Assembly (NCBI GenBank): GCA_037349315.1
Contig: JBAIAC010000007.1
Span: forward strand, 2,852,001 to 2,916,000
Direction: 5' to 3'
DNA length: 64,000 bases
Origin: Chelydra serpentina
Taxonomy: Eukaryota; Chordata; Testudines; Chelydridae
A model generated the notes under the pieces. The model saw nothing but the letters and a program-made list of their open reading frames with translations. It was not told where the DNA came from and did no database searches. How positions within the stretch are numbered: the stretch's first letter is position 1; every line of letters starts with the position of its first letter. The position numbers were made by a program, and so were the translations under genes. This document shows, in pieces, positions 53,000-62,968 of this stretch.

Positions 53000-54107
53000 G
53001 TAAGTGGATACAGGCAGAGAGGCTCATTTCCCAGATATCATGATGAATGACTCGCCGCTGGTTTGCGATTGCCTTTTACTTCACCCCACATGCACGGGGA
53101 GACAAGTTTTCAAGACTGGTGAGGATTCTGGTGAAACAATGCAATTCATCACAGGCTTCACTCTTTATTTTCCAAGCCTAAACTGAGCATTGCTACCAAG
53201 GCAACACGGAGGAGATGCAGTACTGAGCTTACGGGCAATCCCTGGCTGTCCAAGATATTGACCTCAGCGTTTTAGGGGAGTTCTGTTTCCAAATGGTGAA
53301 TGAATGTTTCTGAATGGTGCCGGACTGATTGCTCTGATGAGCGGAGCTAGCCACTCATCAGAACAGGTGCTGGTGGGCAAACTTCCCCTTGATGTGGTAC
53401 TAGTTGCTCCAGGAAGGTTTGAGTCCGGTTGGAGAGCAGATCACTTTCCACCCTATTTAATACTTGGCCTCTCTGCTATGCGCCGCCAAAAAGAGAGGCG
53501 GCGGGTGTCAGATATGGTGACGGTTATTCATAGATCTTTAAGGTCACTATGATCTGAGCTCCCGCATAACCCCGGGGCAGAGAATCCCACCCAGTAACTC
53601 CTGCAGAGGAAGGAACTATTCCTCCCTGCTACCTAAGTGTCAGCACAGAGGAGATGAGCTGATATTTCTTCACATACCAATGACGCTCAGTGGCTACCAG
53701 CCTCAGGGCTGATCCTGCAAGAAGAGCCACCACAAATGTGTCCCCCTGCTGAAGAGAGGTACCTGGGGCACCCAGCAGCGACCCGACTGAGAAGCAGGGC
53801 TGCCTACTGTCCAAGTTCATATGTTCCCTTCCTGCACCCCGGCCTGTCCCATCAATTCAGGATCAGCACCCTGGCTGCAATCTAAACCGCTTGTGATTAA
53901 CCTGCCAGCTACTCCAGGAGGGCCACAGGTCGGGGGACAGGTAGCAGAGTCGCTATAACAGATTGAGAGCAGCCTGTCAAGAGGCGTCTCGGGGCCCTGG
54001 GAGGAATGGGGTGTTTGGGGGCAGTTGGGTGGCAAAAGCTGGCCCATGGGGAACTGGGACAGCTGTTTTGGAGCTAACTTCACCATGGGACACCCAACCC
54101 AGCAGAA
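53000..54107. other. unassigned stretch downstream of the candidate exon
   Basis: The region downstream of the donor-like site would be intron if the exon is real. No second exon with both splice signals was found. From about 53930 it leads into the non-LTR retrotransposon remnant. Confidence 0.35.
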
Positions 54108-54500
54108 ATGGACAGGAAGGGGCAGCCCAGGTGGCAGACTGGAAGATGGACGCACACCCACGGACATGCTATAGGGGAGCTATCAGCGGGAACAAGAACA
54201 ACAGGACGTCCCAAGCTTCGCTATAAAAGCCCATGCAAGCGAGATATGAAGGAATGTGGAATTGATCCTGACCAATGGGAAATCTTGGCAAGTGATCGTG
54301 ACAAGTGGCGCCAGCGTCTCCATCAGGGTATCAAAGTCCATGACAGAAGCCGGCTCCTACAGCTGGAAGAGAAAAGAGCCCGTAGGAAGCAAGCGGCTCC
54401 CCACCGAGATCCGTACATTTGCAATAACTGCCAAAGATCCTGCAACTCTCGGATTGGCCTATTCAGTCACAGGACCCACTGCAAACCATCTGCATCCTAG
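54108..54500 (+). pseudogene. non-LTR retrotransposon C-terminal remnant with zinc-knuckle end
   Basis: The 131-codon frame contains GELSAGTRTTGRPKLRYK, then KRDMKECGIDPDQWE, DRDKWRQRLHQGI, a basic EEKRARRK stretch and a final C-x2-C-x12-H-x4-C knuckle (ICNNCQRSCNSR to H-x4-C). This arrangement is the extreme C-terminus of certain LINE-type ORF2 proteins, often annotated as 'craniofacial development protein 2-like' or reverse-transcriptase-like. The upstream DGRTPTDML peptide lies in another frame (about 54140-54170), so a frameshift separates them. The polymerase is absent. Unlike CR1 and L2, this family is represented once here. Confidence 0.7.
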
Positions 54501-54775
54501 GCTGTGATTCCCACCGTCTCTTGCCGAAAACAAGGTGCCAGGCCCGTGGAGCCCCAGCCCCTCCATTTGACGCCACCTAGAGACAGGGACGACCCAATAC
54601 CGGGGGGACAGAGTGAGGGCAGCCAGCGTCAGCAGTGTTACTGAGCATGCTCAGTCCGGGGGAGCACGCTCAGGACCAGCCAAGCAGCAAATCCGCATGT
54701 CCCCACCCCCATGAGTGGCCCCTGCCTAGGGGCTAGGCTAGAGACGACCCTTTGCTTAAGCTAGTAAGCCTAGGG

Positions 54776-55602
54776 CAGGGGTGGCCAACCTGTGGCTCTG
54801 GAGCCACATGCGGCTCTTCAGAGGTTAATATGGGCTCCTTGTCTAGGCGCCGACTCCGGGGCTGGAGCTACAGGCACCAACTTTCCAATGTGTCGGGGGG
54901 TGCTCACGGCTCAACCCCTGGCTCTGCCCCAGGCCTGGCCCCCCTACCCCACCCCTTCCCAGCCCCTCCTTCCCCCTTTCCCCCCGCCCCCCCGAGCTTC
55001 CTGCACACTACGAAACAGCTTATTGGGAGGTGCAGGGAGGGAGGGGGAGGCACTGATCGGTGGGGCTGCCGGTGGGTGGGAGGCGCTGGGAGCGGGGTGG
55101 GGGAGCTGATGGGGGGGCTGCTCATAGGCGCTGACTTCTACTGGCGCCGGTGGGTGCTCGACCCCCCTCTGCCCCCGGCCCCTCCCCGACTCCACCCCTG
55201 CCCTGCCCACTCCCAACCCCTTCCCCAAAGTGCCCGCCCCCTCCCTGCCCCTATTCCGACTCCTTCCCCAAATCCCCGCCTCCTCCCCTGAGCGCACCAT
55301 GTTCCCGCTCCTCCCCCCCTCCCTCCCAGAGCTTGCTACAGCTGTTTGGCGGCAGCAAGTGCTAGGAAGCAGGCGGTGGGGCAGGGACGCGGTGCGCTCG
55401 GGGGAGAAGGCGGAGGAGGAGGTGAGGCGGGGAGCTTGGCTGCTGGTGGGTGCAGAGAACCCACTAATTTTTCCTCGTGGGTGCTCCAGCCCCAGAGCAC
55501 CCCCGGAGTCGGCGCCTATGCTGCTGACGTTTTACTGTGGCTCTTTGGCAATGTACATTGGTAAATTCTGGCCACTTCTCAGGCTCAGGTTGGCCACCCC
55601 TG
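54776..55602. mobile_element. hAT-type DNA transposon hosting a GC-rich element
   Basis: The termini CAGGGGTGGCCAACCTG and CAGGTTGGCCACCCCTG are perfect inverted repeats of 17 bases. The flanks are GCCTAGGG (54768-54775) and GCCTAGAT (55603-55610), 6 of 8. Own sequence is recognisable at both ends (GTGGCTCTGGAGCCACATGC; TTTTACTGTGGCTCTTTGGC). The middle is another element. Non-coding. Confidence 0.9.
54845..55520. mobile_element. GC-rich DNA element(s) nested in the hAT
   Basis: The block starts TAGGCGCCGACTCCGGGG and ends CCCGGAGTCGGCGCCTATG, an inverted terminal repeat. A second internal start, CATAGGCGCTGACTTC, near 55124 suggests two copies or a copy inserted into a copy. The frames rich in proline and glycine (54752-55291, 55230-55709) are compositional. 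The same family is seen at 4084-4391 and inside 28854-29325. Confidence 0.7.
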
Positions 55603-55610
55603 GCCTAGAT

Positions 55611-56896
55611 TATTGGCAACCTTTTCTGCCCGCCCTAGTAAGTCATCCTTTCATTTTAGCCATGTGTCTAAGCCTTTGGGTGCTACAGCCTATAGGGTGT
55701 CGCTGCTAAAGCACCATGAATGGCTGCCTGAGCTGTGGTACACGTACTCCGGCGACCCCACGGGGACGTATGGCTACATGCTGCCTAGAGCCAGGACTTC
55801 CCATTCGCCAGGCACAGCTTCTTAGTGGAATACTGACACCATAAACAGGCCCTAGCCCCCCTGAATTGGCCTTAGTGGTTGTATTTCCATACCGATCGAA
55901 GGATCTCTGTTGCCATGGTGCATTTGGAGAGCATTGATAGGCTATTGTTATAAGGAAATATATTACGGGGAAATACCTCAAAGAGGGCAGTAACTCACGG
56001 TGCCAAAGAAAAAAGCGGGAAATGGCCTGGATACCATGTTAATTTCATAAGTAAACATCTTTGTTAACAAACCAAAAAGACACAGACACCCCCGTCCCAG
56101 GTCTACAGTATCTGCACTTGTGACATGTCAGGAAAATGGGATCAGCCAGGCTAACGACTCAGATAAGATCGGGCCAGCAGTGAAAGTAGCCGCAAAAGGA
56201 ACTGTATATTGTTCTAAACCTCAATTAATTTAATCTAGTGCATCACCCAAAACAAATGATCATAGCAGATAAAATAAAAGTCTAGTCAACCAAAGAACAA
56301 AGCTAATGCAGTCATAATTTGCAGTTCAAAGGTATTTTGTTTACTTGCCCTATTCAGAGAGATCCATTTCCCCTAAACAGGGCATGAATAATTTAAGGTT
56401 GTTTCCTATGATGCTTTTCAAACTACTTGGTGTTGCCAACCAGCGGGCTGATATGGGAACAATACTGAGATCTCAATCTTGCCGGTCGCCTGTTGCCTTC
56501 TGTAAATAAACCACAGGAATAAATGACTTCCCGGCAGTAAAAGTATTCATGCTGCTTTGTTTAAGTCAAGAATCTACATGATGTGCAGAAGAGCTGCACT
56601 GTGGGTAGTAGGCTAGCATTGCACTTGAAGAATTTACGGGGGTGGGGGTGAATTGGCAAAGGGCACCTGCTGGTTTGGGGGGCACAGTGCTTCAATCCAC
56701 ACATGCAAAGGCTAGGCAGAGTCTTGAGACGGCAGCAGTGCAGAGATGTGCTGCCCCAAGCAGAAGCACCATAACACCTCCCAGAATTCCCCAGCAGGCA
56801 GGACATGCTCACCTGCTGCGTTACCCCTTAGGAGAGCTCAGTGAGTGTTTCCTCACATGGCTCCCTTGGCCAGCATGTGGGGACAGACTGGAGGAG
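55611..56896. other. unassigned non-coding stretch
   Basis: No gene or bounded element could be supported. The part at 55980-56560 is AT-rich and repeat-poor. Confidence 0.4.
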
Positions 56897-56904
56897 GGCA
56901 TGGA

Positions 56905-57155
56905 CAGGGCCGGTGCAAGGAAGTTTCGCGCCCTAGGCGAAACTTCCTTGCACCAGCCCTGCACTGCCCCCCCTCAACGCCACCCCCTCCCAGACAGCTT
57001 CCCCGCCCCCGGGAGCTCAGCTCCCGCCCACGCCTGTGGGCAGCAGCAGCTGAGCGCGGAGCTGGGAAGCAGGGGGGCAGCTCACCATGGCTGCCCCCCA
57101 AATCCTGGCACCCTAGGCGACCGCCTACGGTCACCTAGTTATAGCGCCGGCCCTG
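56905..57155 (+). mobile_element. hAT-type MITE with terminal hairpin, copy 1
   Basis: The termini are CAGGGCCGGTGCAAGG and GCGCCGGCCCTG. The duplication GGCATGGA is perfect (56897-56904 and 57156-57163). Just inside the left end, GTGCAAGGAAGTTTCGC is answered by GCGAAACTTCCTTGCAC, a 17-base perfect hairpin around CCCTAG. The right part has CACCCTAGGCGACCGCC. Non-coding. Confidence 0.95.
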
Positions 57156-57258
57156 GGCATGGATCCACCTTCCTTCCAGATCCGAGGGGGCACTAAGAGG
57201 GAGCAGTCCTGGTCTTCAGAACACAGGAGCTGCTGTTATGGCTGACCCCAGGTATAAG

Positions 57259-57507
57259 CAGGGCCAGCGCTATAACTAGGCGACCCTAGGCGATCACCTA
57301 GGGCATCAGGATTTGGGGGGCAGCCGCGGCGAGCTGCCTTCCTGCCTCCCGGTTCCGCGCTCAGCTGCCGCGGCCCACGGGCGGGAGGGGGCTGAGCTCC
57401 CAGGGGCAGGGGAGCTGCCTGGGGGGGGCGGTGTAGTGGGGGGGACGGCACAGGGCTGGTGCAAGGAAGTTTCGCCTAGGGCGTGAAACTTCCTTGCACC
57501 GGCCCTG
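57259..57507 (-). mobile_element. hAT-type MITE with terminal hairpin, copy 2 (inverted)
   Basis: This is the same family as 56905-57155 in the opposite orientation: it starts CAGGGCCAGCGCTATAACTA and ends CTTCCTTGCACCGGCCCTG. The flanks are GGTATAAG (57251-57258) and GGCGTAAG (57508-57515), 6 of 8. The hairpin GTGCAAGGAAGTTTCGC / TGAAACTTCCTTGCAC is kept with a small change at its tip. Confidence 0.9.
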
Positions 57508-57859
57508 GGCGTAAGAGGAGAGAAGAAGGGTGAGATGAGCAAGGTGAGTGCACGAGCCCAGATGGGGTAGCTCAGGATGAAAATTGGGTTGGGGGGGGGG
57601 CAACACCAGTTTGCCAGCCTGGGCTGGAATTTGGCCTTAGATGTGTATTTGCAGAGTCCTGTAGATACCTAGGGATACAGGAAGAAAAGCTTATGATGTG
57701 CAATGCTGGGGGCCTCCCAGAACAAATGGTCAAAGTCTCTGCCCCAAAGAACTCTCCAGCTAGAATCTGGACATGGTCATGTGGGCGGATGGTGATGGTG
57801 CAGAAGACACGTTGCCTGGGCGTGAGAGGCAGGATGATGGAGGCCCTCTGGGGTAGGGA

Positions 57860-57950
57860 CTGTGTGTGTGTTCTTGGGCTGCACAATGCCTTGTGCAATG
57901 GGGCCCTGATCCCAGAGTGGGAAAATAACAATAGAAACAAGAATAACGGA
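57860..57950 (+). repeat. L2/MIR tail fragment
   Basis: GGGACTGTGTGTGTGTTC, GCACAATGCCTTGTGCAATG, GGGCCCTGATCCCAG and a final A-rich AACAATAGAAACAAGAATAA match the tail shared by L2 and MIR-type SINEs. Confidence 0.65.
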
Positions 57951-58397
57951 AGCTCAGGTTTGAACACAAATCACCCTCTGGGTAAGGTTGGATCCCAGTG
58001 CTTCCGGTTTCACCCAAACTGACACCAACTTGGCAAGAGCCTTCCAGCTGCACATTCCTTCCATGCGCTTTTATGAGCTGTAAACTCAAACACGCACAAC
58101 AAAGAAGGCCGAACAACACAGACCCATTCGCTGCTATGTGTCCCCAGAGCTCCCTGCCCTGGCTTCTGGGCACCATAACCCCTTTTCTCCGTACTCCCCT
58201 TCCTTTGAAGATATTGAACCTAAATAGGCTCAGCGGCATCAAATTAGCTCCTAGCTCAGAATGCCAACCTGACCTATCTCTGAATCCTGCCTGGAAATTA
58301 ATCCTCGAACCTCCAGACCATTGTTTGTTTGGCGGGGCCTCTTCCAAGGGACCCCATGCCAGGCAAGGTGCAGCAGGGATTTGGGGTCCCCAAAGAT

Positions 58398-58775
58398 CCT
58401 TGTGTAACCCAGATGCCTCCTGGGTGTGGTGTTCTGTCCCATCTGGTGGCGCCGAGACCGCTTAGAGAGAGAGATAAAATAAGTCTGCTCTACAGCCTTC
58501 ACTAAAAGCCAACTGGGCTTGGGGGAGGGATAGCTCAGCGGTTTGAGCATTGGCTTCCTAAACCCAGGGTTGTGAGTTCAATCCTTGAGGGGGCCATTTA
58601 GGGATCTGGGGCAAAAATTGAGGATTGGTCCTGCTTTGAGCAGGGGGTTGGACTAGATGACCTTCTAAGGTGTCTTCCAACCCTGAGATTCTATGATTTT
58701 CTCTCTCTAAGTGGTCTAGGTGCCACTAGATGGGACAGAACACCACACCCAGGAGGTGTGTGGGTTACACCTGCA
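58398..58775. repeat. foldback repeat with a SINE in its loop
   Basis: The left arm (about 58404-58474) includes CCTCCTGGGTGTGGTGTTCT, GTCCCATCTGGTGGC and AAGACC-like text to TTAGAGAGAGAGA. The right arm (about 58698-58775) is its inverted copy (TCTCTCTCTAAGTGG, GATGGGACAGAACACCACAC, CCCAGGAGG, GTGGGTTACAC) with only about four mismatches in the best 57 bases. Between them lies CTCTACAGCCTTCACTAAAA and the SINE at 58521-58697. The arms may be a palindromic DNA element or two inverted SINE copies. Confidence 0.75.
58521..58697 (+). mobile_element. turtle tRNA-derived Pol III SINE (CR1-tailed subtype)
   Basis: GGGATAGCTCAGCGGTTTGA (A box) and GTTGTGAGTTCAATCC (B box) lead to GGGGGCCATTTAGGGATC. 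The tail is GATTGGTCCTGCTTTGAGCA, GGGGGTTGGACTAGATGACC and GATTCTATGATT, as in CR1. Confidence 0.95.
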
Positions 58776-60073
58776 CCCCATCCCTGATGCCCTGGCAGTT
58801 GCCACTAAAAACCTACAAACAATGAACACTGGGATCGTCATGATCAATGAAGTCACTTGCCAGTTTTACAGCCAAAGCTGCTGAAATTCAATCTGTGCAG
58901 CTCGTCATCTGTTTATAAAACATCCCTCATTGTGAAGACACGAGGCTGTGTTCCTTGGAAGTCTAGTCACCACGTGGGCTATTAAATCAGACTCTTAACT
59001 CCACCCCCTGTCAGAGTAGCACATTGAGAGAGGGCGCCTTCCCCGGCCATACATGGTACCTTTGACTAGGAATCAGCTGTGATCCCATCGAACGATATAA
59101 CGGGATGATCGAGAACAAGGAAAAAAACAACACCCTTCGGATATTTAACAATCACAAAAGCCTTTGGAAAGATAAAAATATCAAGCTTTTGTGTCTGGTT
59201 TTCCATGTGCAGCAGCTGGAAATATGCTTTTTAAAAACTTGTTCAGTGAAATGAAAACTTCAGGGACTTACGTGATGTTTCCTTTGGGCAAAGAAAGGGA
59301 AGATATATTTACACTGGTGTCATTGGAAAAACACCTCTTGGATGCTTTAAGCATTTACGCTCAGGATGTACTCTTAATAAAATTGCTAGCCAGTAACACA
59401 GCTCTCAGCTTTGAACATTAATACTGGAACAGACTTTACTATCACGCAAATTCTGTTGATGAAGCAGGGTTGAGTAAGACCATTGTACTTTCCTTTGTTA
59501 TTTAACAATATAACTTTCCCTGTGGGAAACCAATATAAATAGAGTAAGAGTTTCCAGATATAAGCATCTCCATTTTTCCTGGGAGATCCGGGGGCTGACC
59601 CAATTCCCATTGAAATCAATGGATGTTTCACCATTCACTTTCATGGGAGTTGGATCGGACTCCTTTTCCTTGTCAACTTCCCTAGAGTTATTATACCAAC
59701 ATTTTGATCATGTTCACACTTCCTCCAATTCATGAGCTTTCATTCTCGCTGCTTGAACAGCTCCTGGGAGTCCACACAAGAACTCCAAGAGTACTCAAGC
59801 ACTCTGAAAATGAGGTTACTGCCATGCTTGAGAAAATGGGGTTTTTTTAAATTGAATTGGGACAGTATTACAGTTAATACAGTAAATAAGGTTCCACTTC
59901 CCATGCCTGAACTCTGAGAAATAATCAATTTTGACATTACTCTGACTATTTATTATGCCTCCTAAAGTGTGCAAAAGAGCCCAGGCATTCAGAGGAAGGT
60001 CCCGGTCTGTCCATGCATCATACTGCAATTTACGTCGCCGGCAACAGGGTCTTTCCTCAGACCCATGAACAGG
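58776..60073. other. unassigned stretch with a weak terminal-exon candidate
   Basis: At 59213-59421 a 69-codon open segment follows the acceptor-like TCTGGTTTTCCATGTGCAG and ends in TAA. It reads FKNLFSEMKTSGTYVMFPLG, then KEREDIFTLVSLEKHLLDA. I recognise no domain and give it low weight. The phrase CCCATTGAAATCAATGG at about 59606 is the common dispersed motif. Confidence 0.3.
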
Positions 60074-60081
60074 CCTTAGAT

Positions 60082-60437
60082 CAGTGGTCCCCAAACTATT
60101 CAGTGTCACATCCCCCTTTACATCTGTCTGCCCCTCTCCCGGCGCCGGGGCCAGGAGTGAGGCCGTGGCTCTCCAGGGACGGGGGGAAACGCGGACAGGG
60201 GTATTGGGGCCAAGGCTGAGGCCGCAGCTGGGGGTGAGTCTGGGGCCAGGGCCGGGGCCGGATACGGACCTGTGGTTGGGCTGCGGTCGAGGGCTGAGGC
60301 TGGAGGTGGGACTGGGAGTTGGGGTCACAGCTGGGGGGTGGGGCTGGAGTAGAGCTGGGAGAGGAGCGGGGTTGGGTGGCCCAGCTGCGCCCTCCTGAAC
60401 GGTCCTCCATACCCCCCCTGGAGGGGGTGGACCTCTG
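60082..60437. mobile_element. hAT-type MITE (CAGTGGTCCCCAAAC terminus)
   Basis: The left end is CAGTGGTCCCCAAACTATTC and the right end is GGGGGTGGACCTCTG, an imperfect inverted pair. The flanks are CCTTAGAT (60074-60081) and CCTTAGAC (60438-60445), 7 of 8. The middle is G-rich with degenerate GGGGCTGGGGCC phrases. The long frames on both strands (59816-60548) are compositional. Confidence 0.85.
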
Positions 60438-60445
60438 CCTTAGAC

Positions 60446-61069
60446 AGAAAATTATCCCCCCTGCCCCAAATTGTAAAGAAGGCGTTGCCAGGTTAAAAAT
60501 CAGTGTGTTCACTCGTGAATTGACCTCTCTATTAGATGCCTCAGTCATCCTCCAATTGCACAGCTTGTTACTGGAGGCTAACTTGTTTTATTGGCGTTTG
60601 AATTAGGGGGGCTGCCAAATCCTGGTTCTTCCTATTCACCAAACTGGGGATAAATTCACACTCAGGCCCTGCTCCGAAAGTCCCCTTTGTGCTCCCTTTT
60701 CCGTCCACGGGAGGGCTGCTGCCGCCTATAGGAATGTGTGTCGTTTCATAGACGACATCAGGTTTGGGGATTACCAATGAATTGTTTTTTAAGTCACAGC
60801 TGCCCGGACGCTGAAGGCGTTTCATGGGACTGGATTGGCTCAGTGTATTTCCTGCCCTTTGTTAGCGCCCTCGACGTTCGGTGTCGTGAACACCCACCCT
60901 TACGGAGCACCTCCCGTCAGGATTGCAGTGTGCTTTTCATTCATTAGCCTCAGCTGCATCTGCCCGCAGCCCAATGGGTTGTCATCCTGCGTGAAGTCCC
61001 CAGAGCACATGTACACACACAGAGTCAGAGGCCAGTCCGGTGCTGAAGAGCTCACAGACACAAGGAGCA
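60446..61069. other. unassigned non-coding stretch
   Basis: No gene or bounded element could be supported. Confidence 0.4.
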
Positions 61070-61515
61070 GCAGGGGAAACTGAGGCACGCAACAGAGACA
61101 CAAAGGGACGGTGGGATTTGACCAATGTCACACACAGGTCAGTAGCAGAGCCAAGAACAGAACCTAGCCCCACTTCCCCATGCTCTAGCCCAGGGGTCAG
61201 CAACCTTTCAGAAGTGGTGTGCCGAGTCTTCATTTATTCACTCTCATTTAAGGTTTCGTGTGCCAGTAATACATTTTAACATTTTTAGAAGGTCTCTTTC
61301 TATAAGTCTATAATATAGAACTAAACTATTGTTGTATGTAAAGTAAATAAGGTTTTTAAAATGTTTAAGAAGCTTCACTTAAAATTACATTAAAATGGAA
61401 AGCCCCCCAGGACCCAGGTAGTGTGAGTGCCACTGAAAATCAGCTTGCGTGCCGCCTTTGGCACCCATGCCATAGGTTGCCTACCCCTGCTCTAGCCATT
61501 AGGCCCTGTTGCCTT
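61070..61515 (-). repeat. MIR/CORE-type SINE split by a hAT insertion
   Basis: The left part reads AGGGGAAACTGAGGCACGC, GTCACACACAGGTCAGTAGC, AGAGCCAAGAACAGAACC and CCATGCTCTAGCC. The right part resumes CTCTAGCCATTAGGCCCTG after the element at 61191-61489. This is the inverted core and tRNA-like head of the family seen at 14931-15215. Confidence 0.85.
61191..61489. mobile_element. hAT-type MITE (CAGGGGTCAGCAACC termini)
   Basis: The termini are CAGGGGTCAGCAACC and GGTTGCCTACCCCTG. The duplication CTCTAGCC is perfect (61183-61190 and 61490-61497). The interior is AT-rich with GTGGTGTGCCGAG and GCGTGCCGCCTTTGGCACCC near the ends. Non-coding. Inserted in a SINE. Confidence 0.95.
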
Positions 61516-62175
61516 CTGAGTGAATGGCATAGACTTCAGTGTCCACCAACCCAGCTGCAGCCCATGAAGAGACGGCCACATCACCCTTAAGCGGAGGGTG
61601 CAGCTGTACTCAGTTAACATGTGCTAAACATAAATGAAAAAAGAAAAAGACCGGGGCTCAAGCCACCCTCCCTCCCGCCCCCGAACGTGGTCTTACTCAG
61701 CATACAAACGTTACTTTTTCTTCAAAGTAAAAACGTCTGCATTTTATTTATTTAAAAAAACATTTTATACGTGCAATAATGACATCCTTTGGCTTGGTGC
61801 CTCGGATGCCTGAGGCACGTATATGCCTCATTACAGCAACAGTACACGCCCGGCCATGTATTATTTCGTACATAGGCAGCTCGCGCTACGCTCATTAAAA
61901 TTTTGTAGGTACCAAACCATCTAAACAAACTCTAAAGGGCCCCGCACCAGTAATTCTCCTGTCATTAGTGCAGAGCAGAGCCAACGACTGCACGACAGAT
62001 GCAAACGGTACAGCGGAAACTCTTTTGTGGGTCTAGTCCTCTCCATTTAGAACCGCGCGCCGTTTCTGTACACAGTAGGTGGCGATACTACCGAAAAAGC
62101 ACGCAGAGCGGCAGTCATTTCACATGCAGCCCGGAAAGTTTGGACTTTGTCTGAGGTAATAAATAACATGGGGGC
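61516..62175. other. unassigned non-coding stretch
   Basis: No gene, RNA or bounded element could be supported. The stretch has scattered CpGs near 62040-62110. Confidence 0.4.
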
Positions 62176-62350
62176 AGGGAGGGATAGCTCAGTGGTTTGA
62201 GCATTGGTCTGCTAAACTGAGGGTTGTGAGTTCAATCCTTGAGGGGGCCATTTGGGGATCTGGGGCAAAAATTGGGGATTGGTCCTGTTTTGAGCAGGGG
62301 GTTGAACTAGATGACTTCCCTAAGGTCCCTTCCAACCCTGATATTCTATT
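62176..62350 (+). mobile_element. turtle tRNA-derived Pol III SINE (CR1-tailed subtype)
   Basis: GGGAGGGATAGCTCAGTGG and GTTGTGAGTTCAATCC are the A- and B-box regions. The body GGGGGCCATTTGGGGATC and tail GATTGGTCCTGTTTTGAGCA, TCCCTTCCAACCCTGATATT follow. Confidence 0.95.
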
Positions 62351-62788
62351 AAACTGAATACACCAGAAAAGCTCGCTTGCATAAAAGGCAGGGTGCTTGG
62401 AAAGTCTGGTGCCTTAAATGCTAACAGGGGCAGGGGGGGAAAGTACCTCAAAAGGGCCAAGTGAAATACAGAGAATGATCTTGCATTGTGTAAAGAGTAA
62501 TTCCAAGCAAACAGGACTTCCATTTGGATCCATATTAAGATTTCTTGCCCCTTATTGTCAATATTCTCTTCATCGGAGCCATGGTTAACACTGACTTTGA
62601 GACCAGTAAGAAGGTTGTATCTAGGCATAGGGAGGGTGATGCTTACAAAATTATCTGACCCTTTTGTAAGTTAGTACCCCATCTCCCATTAAATGCCAAA
62701 AGGGTTTACGCACCATAACCCTGCAGGCTCTTCTGAAAACCCCAGCCATAAGGACCATTGTGCTGCTCTGACAAATACTTCTTAAATT
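62351..62788. other. unassigned non-coding stretch
   Basis: This is sequence between the SINE and the Penelope-like element, with no supported gene. The minus-strand frame 62320-62628 starts near a chance ATG and has no recognisable domain. Confidence 0.4.
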
Positions 62789-62968
62789 AAAAACAACAAG
62801 GAGTCATTGTGGCACCTTAGAGACTAACACGTTTATTTGGGTATAAGCTTTCGTGGGCTAAAACCCACTTCATCAGATGCATAGAGTGGAACATACAGTA
62901 GGAATATATATATATATCTTTTCATGTTCTCTGTATATATAGATATAGATATATATACAGAGAACATG

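Noticed and set aside
54752..55709. 179- and 159-codon proline-rich frames
   Set aside because: They lie within nested DNA transposons and mirror frames on the opposite strand.
58521..58600. Functional tRNA gene
   Set aside because: The A and B boxes are present, but the cloverleaf is degenerate and the sequence continues into a SINE body and CR1 tail. The same applies to 14931, 29694, 37622, 49941 and 62176.
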